A stretch of 62,540 bases of DNA from Caldilineales bacterium. Its GTDB lineage: Bacteria > Chloroflexota > Anaerolineae > J102. The notes beneath the pieces were generated by a model that had not been told where the DNA came from, made no database searches, and saw only the letters and a program-made list of their open reading frames with translations. Position 1 is the first letter of the stretch, and each line of letters begins with the position of its first letter. This document shows, one piece after another, positions 53,173-62,540 of the stretch. A program made the translations under genes and the position numbers. The stretch spans positions 1 through 62,540 of the forward strand of contig JAIBAP010000034.1 in assembly GCA_019695115.1 (NCBI GenBank), read 5' to 3'.

Positions 53173-53580
53173 TCAGGCGGGCGCGAGAGCGGGGACGAAG
53201 ACCGGCCTCGGCTGGTTGGCGCCAGCGAAGGGGGATCGCTCTTGCCGGCGCTGGCAACCCAGACAGAGCCTGGCGTCGATGACGGCCTGCAAGCGTTCGA
53301 GATCGATGGCCTGGCCGCAGCCCTCGCAGAGGCCATAGGCCCCGGCCTCGAGCCGGGCGAGAGCGTCGAGCGCCTGGACCAGCAATCGTTCTGTGTTCTG
53401 GCGCAGGGTGAGCTGCGTGGCCTGGTCGAAGGCGGCGCTGGCGTCATCGACCAGGGCGTGTCCGAACCCAAGTTGCGCCATGCTCCAGGTTTCGAAGTGG
53501 GCCAACTCGGCTTCGAGCTGGCGGCGCCTTGATTCCAGATCTCGGCGCAAGATGGCGATATGGTGGTCGCTGAGCTTCAT
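53173..53580 (-). CDS. DksA/TraR-family zinc-finger protein (first copy)
   Basis: The 135-residue protein resembles the gene that follows: DDASAAFDQATQLTLRQNTERLLVQALDALARLEAGAYGLCEGCGQAIDLERLQAVIDARLCLGCQRR. Both have AAFDQA, LTLR-NAERL and the CxxC pair. AGGAGG lies six bases before the ATG at 53580, which excludes earlier starts. The tail (NQPRPVFVPALAPA) differs from the paralogue. The two genes arose by tandem duplication and are transcribed together. Confidence 0.88.
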   Translation of the reverse strand: MKLSDHHIAILRRDLESRRRQLEAELAHFETWSMAQLGFGHALVDDASAAFDQATQLTLRQNTERLLVQALDALARLEAGAYGLCEGCGQAIDLERLQAVIDARLCLGCQRRQERSPFAGANQPRPVFVPALAPA

Positions 53581-53817
53581 CGGCATCCTCCTGCAAGGGG
53601 GGCCGGTGTGATGGAGGGGAGCAGCACGACCGGAGGGAAGGTGGCGGCCGGCGGCCTGACCCGATCGCTGGCGTCGGATCTGCGCCGGCCAATTGGTGAT
53701 GATTCTATGCAAGCATGAGACGGAGGGCTGGACGGCTTCCGGGCGCATGACCCACGGCTGGCCTACGCAGGCTTCACATCTTGGCGCTAAGACCGGTTTC
53801 GGGCTATAGTTGCGGTC

Positions 53818-54255
53818 ATGCGAGTAGTGATCCAGCGCGTGAGCCAGGCAAGTGTGACGGTCGAGGGCCGGGTGGTCGGGGCCATTGGCCGCGGCTTTCT
53901 CGTCCTGCTGGGCGTCACACACGGCGACGGCCCGGAACAGGTGGCGTGGATGGCGGCCAAGATCGCCGGCCTCCGGCTTTTCGCCGACGACCAGGGGCTG
54001 ACCAACCTGGCCCTGGCCGATGTGGGCGGGGCGGTGCTGGTGGTCTCGCAGTTCACGCTCTATGCCGATGCCCGCAAAGGCCGGCGGCCGTCGTTCACCG
54101 ATGCCGCCCCGCCTGAGATCGCCGAACCGCTGATCGAACGGTTCATCGCTGACTTGCGGGCGCAGGGGATCAGCGTCGCCAACGGCGTCTTTCGAGCCGA
54201 GATGCAGGTGGCGCTGGTCAACGATGGCCCGGTGACGCTCATACTCGAGAGATAA
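53818..54255 (+). CDS. dtd: D-aminoacyl-tRNA deacylase
   Basis: The 145-residue enzyme has the two family motifs [18 protein letters not shown] and [23 protein letters not shown], and begins [17 protein letters not shown]. It removes D-amino acids (and glycine) from tRNAs. The ATG at 53818 has almost no leader: TATAGT lies only eight bases upstream of it, so the transcript may be leaderless or start very near. Confidence 0.95.
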   Translation: MRVVIQRVSQASVTVEGRVVGAIGRGFLVLLGVTHGDGPEQVAWMAAKIAGLRLFADDQGLTNLALADVGGAVLVVSQFTLYADARKGRRPSFTDAAPPEIAEPLIERFIADLRAQGISVANGVFRAEMQVALVNDGPVTLILER

Positions 54256-54267
54256 GGAACAGTGACG

Positions 54268-54816
54268 ATGGACTGGCTGAAACGTGCTTTCTCATCCGGC
54301 CCGGCGCTGCCGCCAAGCGATTCCCCGCCCCAACTGGCGTCCGAACTGATCGAAGCCGAAGCAATAGCGGCTGAACTGGTTGACTACTTGCTCAGCGACC
54401 GGTTGTTCTGGCAGCTTTCGGTCGAAACGCCGCTCGGCTCGCAACAGCCCAAGATGACGCTGGGCGGGCTGTGGGAGCGGATGAAACATCTGGAAGCGGC
54501 AGCGGAGCTTGGCCCTAATGACCGCCAGCGGCTGGCCGCCGTGAATACAGCCTGGGAAGATGCCCGCCGCCGCTATCCCCCCCAGTTTTCCGACAAACTC
54601 AAGCGTGAGTTGGAGAGTTATCTCAAGAACTGGCGCTACTTTCTCGACCAATTTGCCCGCGACCCCGAACGCTGGCGGGAGGAGTACGAGGTCGAACTGC
54701 GCAACCGCCGCCGGGTGGAACTGGTGCTGCGGCTGCTCGGCCCCGATGCCCCGGCCGGGATCCTCGATGATCTCGCCGAATTGGAAGCGGAGGTAAGTAG
54801 GCAAGTAGACAAGTAG
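54268..54816 (+). CDS. Helical protein of unknown function with a repeat-derived C-terminus
   Basis: A 182-residue, largely helical and charged protein (MDWLKRAFSSG at the start; LKRELESYLKNWRYFLDQFARDPERWREEYEVELRNRRRVELVL in the middle). No family is recognised. The ATG at 54268 has AAGGA nine bases upstream; a GTG six bases earlier is too close to it. The last residues VSRQVDK and the stop codon are encoded by a GTAGACAA array, so the repeat defines the end of the protein. Confidence 0.7.
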   Translation: MDWLKRAFSSGPALPPSDSPPQLASELIEAEAIAAELVDYLLSDRLFWQLSVETPLGSQQPKMTLGGLWERMKHLEAAAELGPNDRQRLAAVNTAWEDARRRYPPQFSDKLKRELESYLKNWRYFLDQFARDPERWREEYEVELRNRRRVELVLRLLGPDAPAGILDDLAELEAEVSRQVDK

Positions 54817-54935
54817 ACAAGTAGGCAAGTAGACAAGTAGGCAAGTAGACAAGTAGACAAGTTGCGTGCATTCGTTGATTGTTGACTGTTGATTGTTGAC
54901 TGTTGATTGTTTTATCCGCGTTCATCCGCGTTTAT
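54795..54935. repeat. Short-repeat block: GTAGACAA octamers, GTTGATT heptads, ATCCGCG heptads
   Basis: CAAGTAGA octamers (54795-54861) are followed by GTTGATT/GTTGACT heptads (54872-54909) and short ATCCGCGTT repeats (54914-54940). The first part overlaps the end of the upstream gene. The three units differ, so several arrays are stacked in one gap. Confidence 0.88.
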
Positions 54936-54963
54936 CCGCGTACCAATACCAAAGGAGACAGCA

Positions 54964-55938
54964 GTGAATTATCGCACTTTTGGCCGCATGGGCTGGCAGG
55001 TGAGCGAGATCGGCTACGGCATGTGGGGGATGGCCGGCTGGAAAGGCTCGGACGACGACGAATCGGCCGCCGCGCTTCAGCGGGCCGTCGAGTTGGGCTG
55101 CAATTTCTTCGACACGGCCTGGGGCTATGGCAACGGGCATTCCGAGCGGCTGTTGGGGAATCTGGTGCGGGCCAATCCCGGCCTGCGGCTATACACCGCC
55201 ACCAAGATGCCGCCCAAGAATTTCAAATGGCCCAGCCGCCGTGACTACACCCTGGACGACTGCTTCCCGCCCGAACACATCGAACGTTTCGTCCACAGCA
55301 GCCTCAAAAATGCCCGACTGGAGAGCTTCGACCTCATCCAGTTCCACACCTGGGAAGACGGCTGGCTTCAGGATGACCGCTGGCTGCGCAAGCTAGAAGA
55401 CCTCAAGCGGCAGGGCCTGTTGCAGGCCGTCGGCATCAGCCAGAACCGTTGGGAGCCGGAAAATGGGGTCGAAGCAGTCCGCAGCGGCCTGATCGACGCC
55501 GTGCAGGTGATCTACAACATCTTCGACCAAAACCCGGAGGACGAGCTTTTCCCCGCCTGCCGGGCCATGAACGTGGCCGTGATCGCCCGCGTGCCCTTCG
55601 ACGAAGGCTCGCTGACCGGAACCTTGAGCAAAGACTCGACCTGGCCGGAGGGCGACTGGCGCAATGGCTACTTCGTGCCCGAAAACCTGGCTTCCTCGGT
55701 CGAACGCGCCGATGCACTCAAACCCATTGCCGCCGCCGCCGGCCTGTCCCTGCCCGATATGGCCCTGCGCTTCATCCTCAACGAGCCGGCGGTCAGCACC
55801 ATCATCCCCGGCATGCGCAAACTGCGTCATGTGGAAGCCAACCTGGCAGCCAGCGACGCCGGCCCCCTGCCCGCCGATTTGCACGCCCAACTGCGCCCCC
55901 ATAGATGGGTGCGCCGCCCCACCTCCTGGTCGCAGTGA
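54964..55938 (+). CDS. Aldo/keto reductase
   Basis: The 324-residue TIM-barrel oxidoreductase has the catalytic tetrad region: FDTAWGYGNGHSERLLG (Asp, Tyr), the lysine in TATKM, and the histidine in IQFHTWEDG. NADPH-binding IIPGMRKLRHVEANL is near the end. The GTG at 54964 follows AAAGGAG. The TGA stop overlaps the GTG start of the next gene by four bases. The substrate is an aldehyde or ketone that cannot be named. Confidence 0.9.
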   Translation: MNYRTFGRMGWQVSEIGYGMWGMAGWKGSDDDESAAALQRAVELGCNFFDTAWGYGNGHSERLLGNLVRANPGLRLYTATKMPPKNFKWPSRRDYTLDDCFPPEHIERFVHSSLKNARLESFDLIQFHTWEDGWLQDDRWLRKLEDLKRQGLLQAVGISQNRWEPENGVEAVRSGLIDAVQVIYNIFDQNPEDELFPACRAMNVAVIARVPFDEGSLTGTLSKDSTWPEGDWRNGYFVPENLASSVERADALKPIAAAAGLSLPDMALRFILNEPAVSTIIPGMRKLRHVEANLAASDAGPLPADLHAQLRPHRWVRRPTSWSQ

Positions 55939-56504
55939 GTGACGCCGACTCCGCCCGCCCCACCCGCGCCGAACTCGAGGCCGCCCGCGACCGGCTCGTC
56001 CCCGATGTGCTGGCGCCCAACCTGAGCGTGCTTTTCTGCGGCATCAACCCCGGCCTCTATTCCGGCTGGATGGGCCACCACTTCGCCCGGCCTGGCAATC
56101 GCTTCTGGAAGGCCCTCCACCAGTCCGGCTTCAGCGACCGGCTGCTCCACCCCCGCGAAGACGGCCTGCTGCCGCTCTTCGGCTGTGGCCTGACCAACTT
56201 GGTCTCGCGCGCCACCGCCCGCGCCGATGAGCTGGCTGCCGAAGAACTGCGCGCCGGCCGCCAGCGGCTGGAAAGGGTCGTCCAGACCTGGCAGCCCCGG
56301 TTGCTGGCCGTGCTTGGTGTGGGGGCCTACCGCACCGCCTTCGCTCAGCCCCAGGCCGGCCTGGGGCTGCAAGCCGACCGACTTGCCGGCGCCCGGCTTT
56401 GGGTGCTCCCCAACCCCAGCGGGCTGAACGCCCATTACAGCCTGGGTGAGCTCGTGGCCTTGTTTCGGGAGGTGCGGGAGTTCGCCTGGGATGGGACGAA
56501 CTGA
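55935..56504 (+). CDS. mug: G/U (G/T) mismatch-specific DNA glycosylase, Mug/TDG family
   Basis: The 189-residue enzyme has the Mug/TDG active-site motif FCGINPG near residue 37 and the late NPSGLNAHYS, both needed for base removal. The GTG at 55935 overlaps the stop of the aldo/keto reductase (GTGA), a coupling signal that is preferred to the earlier ATG at 55905. It protects GC-rich DNA from deaminated cytosine. The stop overlaps the next gene. Confidence 0.88.
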   Translation: MSDADSARPTRAELEAARDRLVPDVLAPNLSVLFCGINPGLYSGWMGHHFARPGNRFWKALHQSGFSDRLLHPREDGLLPLFGCGLTNLVSRATARADELAAEELRAGRQRLERVVQTWQPRLLAVLGVGAYRTAFAQPQAGLGLQADRLAGARLWVLPNPSGLNAHYSLGELVALFREVREFAWDGTN

Positions 56505-57297
56505 CGTGCGCCGCTCTCGACGCCTCGCCGCAGCACTCGCCCTTCTTCTCCTGGCTGCGCTCGTCCTCCTGCTCGTCTCCCGCCTCCTCCCGGCCCGCGA
56601 CCTCACCTGGGAGCGCCTGCAGCGCGGCGAGCCGCTGCGAATCGCCATCGACCCCAGCTTTCCCCCCTTCGACAGCCTGGATGGGGCAGGACAGATGGCA
56701 GGCTTCGATGTCGATCTGGCGCGGGAACTGGGCCGGCGGATCGGTGCACCGGTGCAGTTCCAGGCCATTGCCTTCGATGGCCTGGTGGATGCCGTCATCG
56801 CCGGCAAGGCCGACGCCGTCATCTCGGCCTTTCCCCTCGACCCGCGCCTCACCGGGGATGTGCGCTACTCCCGACCGTATTTCGAGGCCGGGCTGGTGCT
56901 GGTCGCGCCCGCCGGCAGCGCCATCGCCGGGCCGGACGACCTGGCCGGGCGCACGGCGGCGGTCGAGTGGGGCAGCCTGGGCGATGCCTGGGGCCGCGAG
57001 CAAGGCATGACCATCGCCCGCAAGGAAACACCGGTCGAAGCATTGGCCGCCGTTGCCCAGGGTGAGGCGGATGTCGCAGTCGTCGACGCCGTGACCGCCG
57101 CCCTCTCCTCGCCGCCCGGCCTGACCATCCGCACCCCGCCGCTGCAATCCGACCCTTACGTGATCGTGCTGCCGTTAGCTGCGCCCAGGCTGGCCCATGC
57201 GGTGGACGACGCCCTGGCGGCCATGCTGACCGATGGGACCTGGCAGGAACTGGCGAGCAAGTATTTCCCGGTGGCGCCGCTGCCACCCGTCGAATAG
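56491..57297 (+). CDS. Membrane-anchored solute-binding protein, amino-acid (SBP_bac_3) type
   Basis: The 268-residue protein has an Arg-rich start and one hydrophobic segment (about 12-30) without a lipobox, then a periplasmic-binding domain: LRIAIDPSFPPFDSLDGAGQMAGFDVDLARELGRRIG and DAVISAFPLDPRLTGDVRYSRPYFEAG. The family binds polar amino acids for ABC import, but no permease or ATPase is adjacent. The ATG at 56491 overlaps the mug stop by 14 bases; a GTG at 56506 is possible. A signalling or orphan-binding role is likely. Confidence 0.83.
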   Translation: MGRTDVRRSRRLAAALALLLLAALVLLLVSRLLPARDLTWERLQRGEPLRIAIDPSFPPFDSLDGAGQMAGFDVDLARELGRRIGAPVQFQAIAFDGLVDAVIAGKADAVISAFPLDPRLTGDVRYSRPYFEAGLVLVAPAGSAIAGPDDLAGRTAAVEWGSLGDAWGREQGMTIARKETPVEALAAVAQGEADVAVVDAVTAALSSPPGLTIRTPPLQSDPYVIVLPLAAPRLAHAVDDALAAMLTDGTWQELASKYFPVAPLPPVE

Positions 57298-57337
57298 CGT
57301 GCTTGTCGCCAAACCAGCGCCGAAGTACAATGGGCGC

Positions 57338-57613
57338 GTGACAACGCTCTCCTATTTTTCCGATACATCGCCCGAAGCCGAGGCCGTGTTGGTGGCTTTG
57401 CTGCGGCAGGCAGCGCCGTGGCGCAAATGGGAGATGGTCGGCGAGATGAACGCAGCGGTGCGCCTCCTGGCGCTGGAAGGGCTGCGCCGTCGTTTCCCGC
57501 AGGCCGGCGAAGCCGAGCTACGACGTCGCCTGGCCGACCTCCTACTGGGGCCGGCCCTGGCCGAAAAAGCCTATGGGCCGCTGATCGTAACAGCAAGCGA
57601 TGACAACGCCTGA
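57338..57613 (+). CDS. Small protein of unknown function paired with a nucleotidyltransferase
   Basis: A 91-residue helical protein (SYFSDTSPEAEAVLVALLRQAAPWRKWEMVGEMNAAVRLLALEGLRRRFP). No family is recognised. The GTG at 57338 is the likely start. Its stop lies 14 bases inside the following nucleotidyltransferase gene, so the two are translated as a unit. Pairs of a small helical protein and a nucleotidyltransferase are seen in several bacteria and may be toxin-antitoxin-like. Confidence 0.65.
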   Translation: MTTLSYFSDTSPEAEAVLVALLRQAAPWRKWEMVGEMNAAVRLLALEGLRRRFPQAGEAELRRRLADLLLGPALAEKAYGPLIVTASDDNA

Positions 57614-58172
57614 ACCCATCGCCGTGACGCTTCTCGTCGTCGAGGCATTGGAAAGCCTCGGCGTGTCCTATGTGATCGGAGGGTCGTTGGCGAGCACATT
57701 GCACGGCATGGCGCGGGCAACGCTCGATAGCGATTTGGTGGCCGATCTGCAATTGCAGCATGTCAAGTCTCTTGTCGCCCTGCTTCACGACAGATTCTAT
57801 ATCGATGAATCGGCTGCGAGAGAGGCAATTCAGCTGCACCGAAGCTTCAACATCATCCATTTGCCTACCATGTTCAAGGTAGACATCTTCATTCCCAAAC
57901 AACGGGCTTTCGATCAAGCGCAGCTATCGCACCGTGTCATGCACAGGGTTTCTACAGAGCCGGGTCGCTCGATCTACGTCTCTAGTCCCGAGGACACGAT
58001 TCTGGCCAAACTGGAGTGGTATCGCCTGGGTGGCGAGGTGTCGGAGCGCCAGTGGCGCGATGTCGTTGGCATTGTCAGTGTACAGGGAGATCGACTCGAT
58101 TGGGACTATCTGCGCCGCGCCGCTTCGCAACTTGGCGTTGCCGATCTCTTGGAGAAACTGGCAGCCGAGTAG
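57600..58172 (+). CDS. Nucleotidyltransferase-fold protein (AbiEii/MNT-like)
   Basis: The 190-residue protein has the nucleotidyltransferase pattern GGSLAS-x-LHGMARATLDSDLVADL near residues 27-48, where GGS and two aspartates form the active site, and MFKVDIFIP supplies a third. SPEDTILAKLEWYRLGGEVSERQWRDVVGI is a common block in this family. It may modify tRNA or another protein by adding a nucleotide, as the MenT/AbiEii group does. The partner gene overlaps its start. The substrate is not known. Confidence 0.78.
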   Translation: MTTPEPIAVTLLVVEALESLGVSYVIGGSLASTLHGMARATLDSDLVADLQLQHVKSLVALLHDRFYIDESAAREAIQLHRSFNIIHLPTMFKVDIFIPKQRAFDQAQLSHRVMHRVSTEPGRSIYVSSPEDTILAKLEWYRLGGEVSERQWRDVVGIVSVQGDRLDWDYLRRAASQLGVADLLEKLAAE

Positions 58173-58181
58173 TCGATCATT

Positions 58182-58819
58182 TCAAGCATCGGACCTGTCG
58201 GACGCTCGCTTCTCCAGCGCAAACACAGCCGTCGTCGCCAGCAGATTCTTGACCTTGATGATGCGAATCTGGCGGCCGTTCGAGAAATAGACCTCGCGGG
58301 TGATTTCCAGCCCGATGCCCTGGGCGAATTGGGCGAAATCGGTGATGCTGAAGGCTTGCCAGCGCGGGGCCTCGTGCCAGGCCCGGGGCAGATCGGGCGC
58401 CTGGGGCATGCGGCCGGTGGTTAGCAGGTGCAGGCGGCAGCGCCAGTAACCCCAGTTGGGGAAGCTGACCAAGGCTCGGCGGCCCACGCGCAGCATCTCC
58501 TGCAGGATGAAGCCGGGGTCATCCAAGAACGGCAGGGTCTGCGCCAGCACCACATCGTCGAAACTGTGGTCGGGATAGTCGGCCAGACCCTCCTCCAGAT
58601 GCCCCTGGCGCACACTCAGCCCCCGCCGCACGCAGGCCAGCACATTGGCCTCGTCCAGCTCGATCCCGCGCGCCTTCACGCCCTGGCTGCGGGCCAGGTG
58701 CTCCAGCAGGGCGCCATTGCCGCAACCCAGATCCAACACCCGCGCCCCGGCAGACACTAGATCGGCCAGGGCGGCCAGGTCGGGGCGGAGGGCGGAGATC
58801 GGAGATCGGAGATCAGAGA

Positions 58820-58823
<4 letters not shown>
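58182..58823 (-). CDS. metW: Methionine biosynthesis protein MetW (methyltransferase-like)
   Basis: The 213-residue protein has an SAM-binding VLDLGCGNGALLEHL motif near residue 29 and the MetW blocks FDDVVLAQTLPFLDDPGFILQEMLRVGRRALVSFPNWGYWRCR and GRQIRIIKVKNLLATTAVF. MetW is thought to activate MetX. Its ATG overlaps the metX stop by four bases. The first residues (ISDLRSPISALRPDL) are encoded by a heptad array. Confidence 0.92.
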
Positions 58824-60037
<1,214 letters not shown>

Positions 60038-60057
60038 CGTTTGTTCTTATCCACTTG

Positions 60058-60879
60058 TCAATTTGTCTTCGCCTGCCATTTCGCTGCCAGCGTTGACGAA
60101 ACCGCTGAAAAACTTTCCTTCAACACTGACAAAGCCGGAAGGCCATCCTTCGAACCAACGACAGCAAAGGTTTGGAAGCCGTGCTCAGGCGCGCCAGGAC
60201 GAATTGACAGACTCCTTTGCACAGTTGCACTTACATCGACGACTTCCAACCGGTTCTCCTTCTGTTCTGGGACAACTCCGCTTTCCCAAAACAGGTCGGT
60301 GGCAGCGCCGACGTCGACCAGCAACACTGTGAAGTCAGCCACTTCGATATCTTCGACATTCACTCTACCAGTGCCTGCCCATTTCAGCAGAAAACCAGGG
60401 TTGCTAGATTCAAACCGGAGTGAGGTTGATTCGCCAAGTTGCGCGATCTGTTCCTGAAGCTTCGCCAGGGCCGCGCGATTCGCGTCCACCACAGGTTGGC
60501 GCAAACGGAATATGAAACCTCCTGGGTAGAACACAGCCGCCGGAGTGGAAGCGTATTCCAGGTAGATATTGCGACCGCTTGTGATGCGCCGCGAGAGCCA
60601 CTGAAAACGCGGATGCTGCCACGGCGGAATGGAAACCAGATGGTGAAGAAAAGCCTGCTCCAGATTTATGTGCCAGGTGTGGGCGAAGTTTGCTCTTTCC
60701 CACGACTCGGAGAACAGACAACTGTCTTCTTCCACGCGCACATAAAAAGCAGAATAATCCTCGCCATCCACCCAGTAGCCCGCACGAACCACATCTTTCT
60801 GGCGATACGCCTGGTGGTACCGTCCTAAGCCAAGATATGGAGGTAAGTTGTAGAATTCAGGTTTAGGCGGTTTGTTCAT
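60058..60879 (-). CDS. Protein of unknown function between metX and metY
   Basis: The 273-residue protein begins MNKPPKPEFYNLPPYLGLGRYHQAYRQKDVV and is mainly beta-strand with scattered aromatic residues; no signal peptide or membrane helix is visible. I do not recognise the family. It lies in the same direction as metW, metX and metY, 20 bases upstream of metX. Its base use (for example fewer GC-ending codons) looks less GC-rich than its neighbours, so it may be a later arrival. Confidence 0.6.
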   Translation of the reverse strand: MNKPPKPEFYNLPPYLGLGRYHQAYRQKDVVRAGYWVDGEDYSAFYVRVEEDSCLFSESWERANFAHTWHINLEQAFLHHLVSIPPWQHPRFQWLSRRITSGRNIYLEYASTPAAVFYPGGFIFRLRQPVVDANRAALAKLQEQIAQLGESTSLRFESSNPGFLLKWAGTGRVNVEDIEVADFTVLLVDVGAATDLFWESGVVPEQKENRLEVVDVSATVQRSLSIRPGAPEHGFQTFAVVGSKDGLPALSVLKESFSAVSSTLAAKWQAKTN

Positions 60880-60901
60880 TGAAGTTCCTATCGGGTCATT
60901 T

Positions 60902-60962
60902 TCTCGTAGTAGCGACTTCAGCCGCTTGACTGCAAGAAACGACTAAAGTCGTTACTACGAGA
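60902..60962. repeat. Inverted pair of AACGGCTT-type elements
   Basis: TCTCGTAGTAGCGACTT (60902-60918) and the near-exact reverse complement AAGTCGTTACTACGAGA (60946-60962) flank a 27-base core. This is a variant of the CGTAGT-AACGGCTT element seen near 47511 and 51021, here in opposed orientation. Confidence 0.85.
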
Positions 60963-60967
60963 AGGTT

Positions 60968-61040
60968 TCTTGTCTACTTATTCCTTGTCTACTTATTCCT
61001 TGTCTACCTGTCTACTTGTCTACCTATCTACTTCCCTACC
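60968..61040. repeat. Heptad/octamer array CTTGTCTA
   Basis: CTTGTCTACTTATTC and shorter CTTGTCTAC units run up to the stop of metY. The unit is the reverse complement of the GTAGACAAG array at 28644 and 54795. Confidence 0.85.
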
Positions 61041-61043
61041 TTC

Positions 61044-62330
<1,287 letters not shown>

Positions 62331-62368
62331 GGTGTGGGATTCCTTTGGGTGGGTGGTGGTAATTGGTT

Positions 62369-62426
62369 ATTGGGGACTGGTTATTGGTTATTGGTTATTG
62401 GCGCCTTACCGATAATAACCAATAAC
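62369..62426. repeat. Inverted heptad element: TTATTGG array and CCAATAA copies
   Basis: TTATTGG heptads (62369-62401) include GTTATTGGTTATT (62387-62399), which pairs exactly with AATAACCAATAAC (62414-62426) around a 14-base loop. The insertion sequence begins at the end of this element. Confidence 0.88.
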
Positions 62427-62540
62427 TTTAGTTTCCGCTAAGTGCTGACGTGACAAAGGCGGCTGGATGGTTCATGATTGCAGGAAACCATTCCCACAAG
62501 CTCCTGCAAGGAGAGAACCATGCCAACCGCCGTACGAGAG
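62426..62540 (+). mobile_element. Right-edge copy of the insertion sequence (partial)
   Basis: The sequence is an exact reverse complement of 11-125. It runs from the element end TTTAGTTTCCGC to the transposase start and continues beyond the window. The two copies are in inverted orientation, so the fragment between them could invert or could move as a composite. Confidence 0.75.
62520..62540 (+). CDS. Transposase, N-terminal fragment
   Basis: The ATG at 62520 follows GGAGAGAACC and reads MPTAVRE to the window edge, identical to the start at position 31 on the opposite strand. It confirms the direction of the element; no family can be assigned. Confidence 0.5.

Noticed and set aside
53781-53810. 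Promoter directly before dtd (TTGGCG-18-TATAGT)
   Set aside because: The -35 is poor and the transcript would be almost leaderless; kept only as a remark at the gene.
62331-62425. SAM riboswitch before metY
   Set aside because: The short leader consists of heptad repeats and a plain ribosome site; no SAM-box core is recognisable.

Overview
The window is a GC-rich bacterial fragment of the kind found in Chloroflexota (Anaerolineae or Caldilineae-like) or a similar lineage. This placement is an inference from gene content: a BMP-type nucleoside ABC system, a zinc-ribbon/cyclase/AAA/TPR protein, a DUF5678-retropepsin pair, a sphingosine-1-phosphate-lyase-like enzyme and an unusual NRAMP-like transporter. 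No rRNA or tRNA gene was found. Both ends carry the same 115-bp sequence in opposite orientation (11-125 and 62426-62540). Each copy contains the start of one transposase gene, so the fragment probably begins and ends inside two copies of one insertion sequence, the usual place where assemblies break.

Layout. 1-4594: a nucleoside-type ABC importer whose binding-protein gene is cut by the insertion sequence. 4771-12455: a small flavoprotein, a giant adenylate-cyclase-type signalling protein, a DinB-like protein and an ABC-2 type exporter. 12547-15514: a lipoprotein hydrolase, an orphan antitoxin with a clear promoter/operator, and a REP-associated Y1 transposase (RAYT) surrounded by its palindromes. 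15511-19674: a sphingosine-1-phosphate-lyase-like enzyme and an FGGY sugar kinase, divergent from a LacI regulator with a textbook promoter and operator. 19984-22328: inositol-phosphate synthase and a glycosidase, convergent on a strong terminator. 22468-26749: a predicted SLOG-type sensor with four membrane helices, then a MgtE-like Mg2+ sensor paired with an NRAMP-related transporter. 27010-44287: a lipid/polyketide locus with an acyl-CoA dehydrogenase, a 3000-residue KS-AT-KS-ACP(x4)-KR-DH synthase, a phosphopantetheinyl transferase and a three-gene acyl-CoA carboxylase; small two-gene modules are embedded in it. 45038-47437: a fusion of two different ferredoxin-NADP reductases. 49349-54255: housekeeping genes (L21, L27, L31, tdk, rluD, lspA, two DksA/TraR-like genes, dtd). 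54268-57297: aldo-keto reductase, Mug glycosylase and a solute-binding protein. 57338-58172: a nucleotidyltransferase pair. 58182-62330: methionine genes metW, metX and metY.

How the genes work together. The central locus looks like a complete secondary-lipid pathway. The carboxylase would supply malonyl- or methylmalonyl-CoA extender units, the phosphopantetheinyl transferase would activate the tandem carrier domains, and the synthase would elongate and reduce the chain. All four carrier domains carry threonine where the pantetheinylated serine is expected. The methionine genes form a trans-sulfuration-independent route (homoserine acetylation, then direct sulfhydrylation). The MgtE-like sensor and the NRAMP-related carrier probably form a gated Mg2+ uptake unit.

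The most unusual property of the window is its repeat content. About a dozen and a half loci carry arrays of 7- or 8-bp direct repeats. The unit differs from locus to locus, yet many arrays share one architecture: a heptad array, a short core, then the reverse complement of the heptads, able to fold back on itself. The same elements sit in frame inside genes, mostly in inter-domain linkers (cyclase, synthase, phosphopantetheinyl transferase, MetW/MetX termini). Three further palindromic families (the RAYT-linked palindrome, a GGGGCGAGG palindrome and an AACGGCTTCAGCCGTT element) also lie inside genes or supply stop codons.
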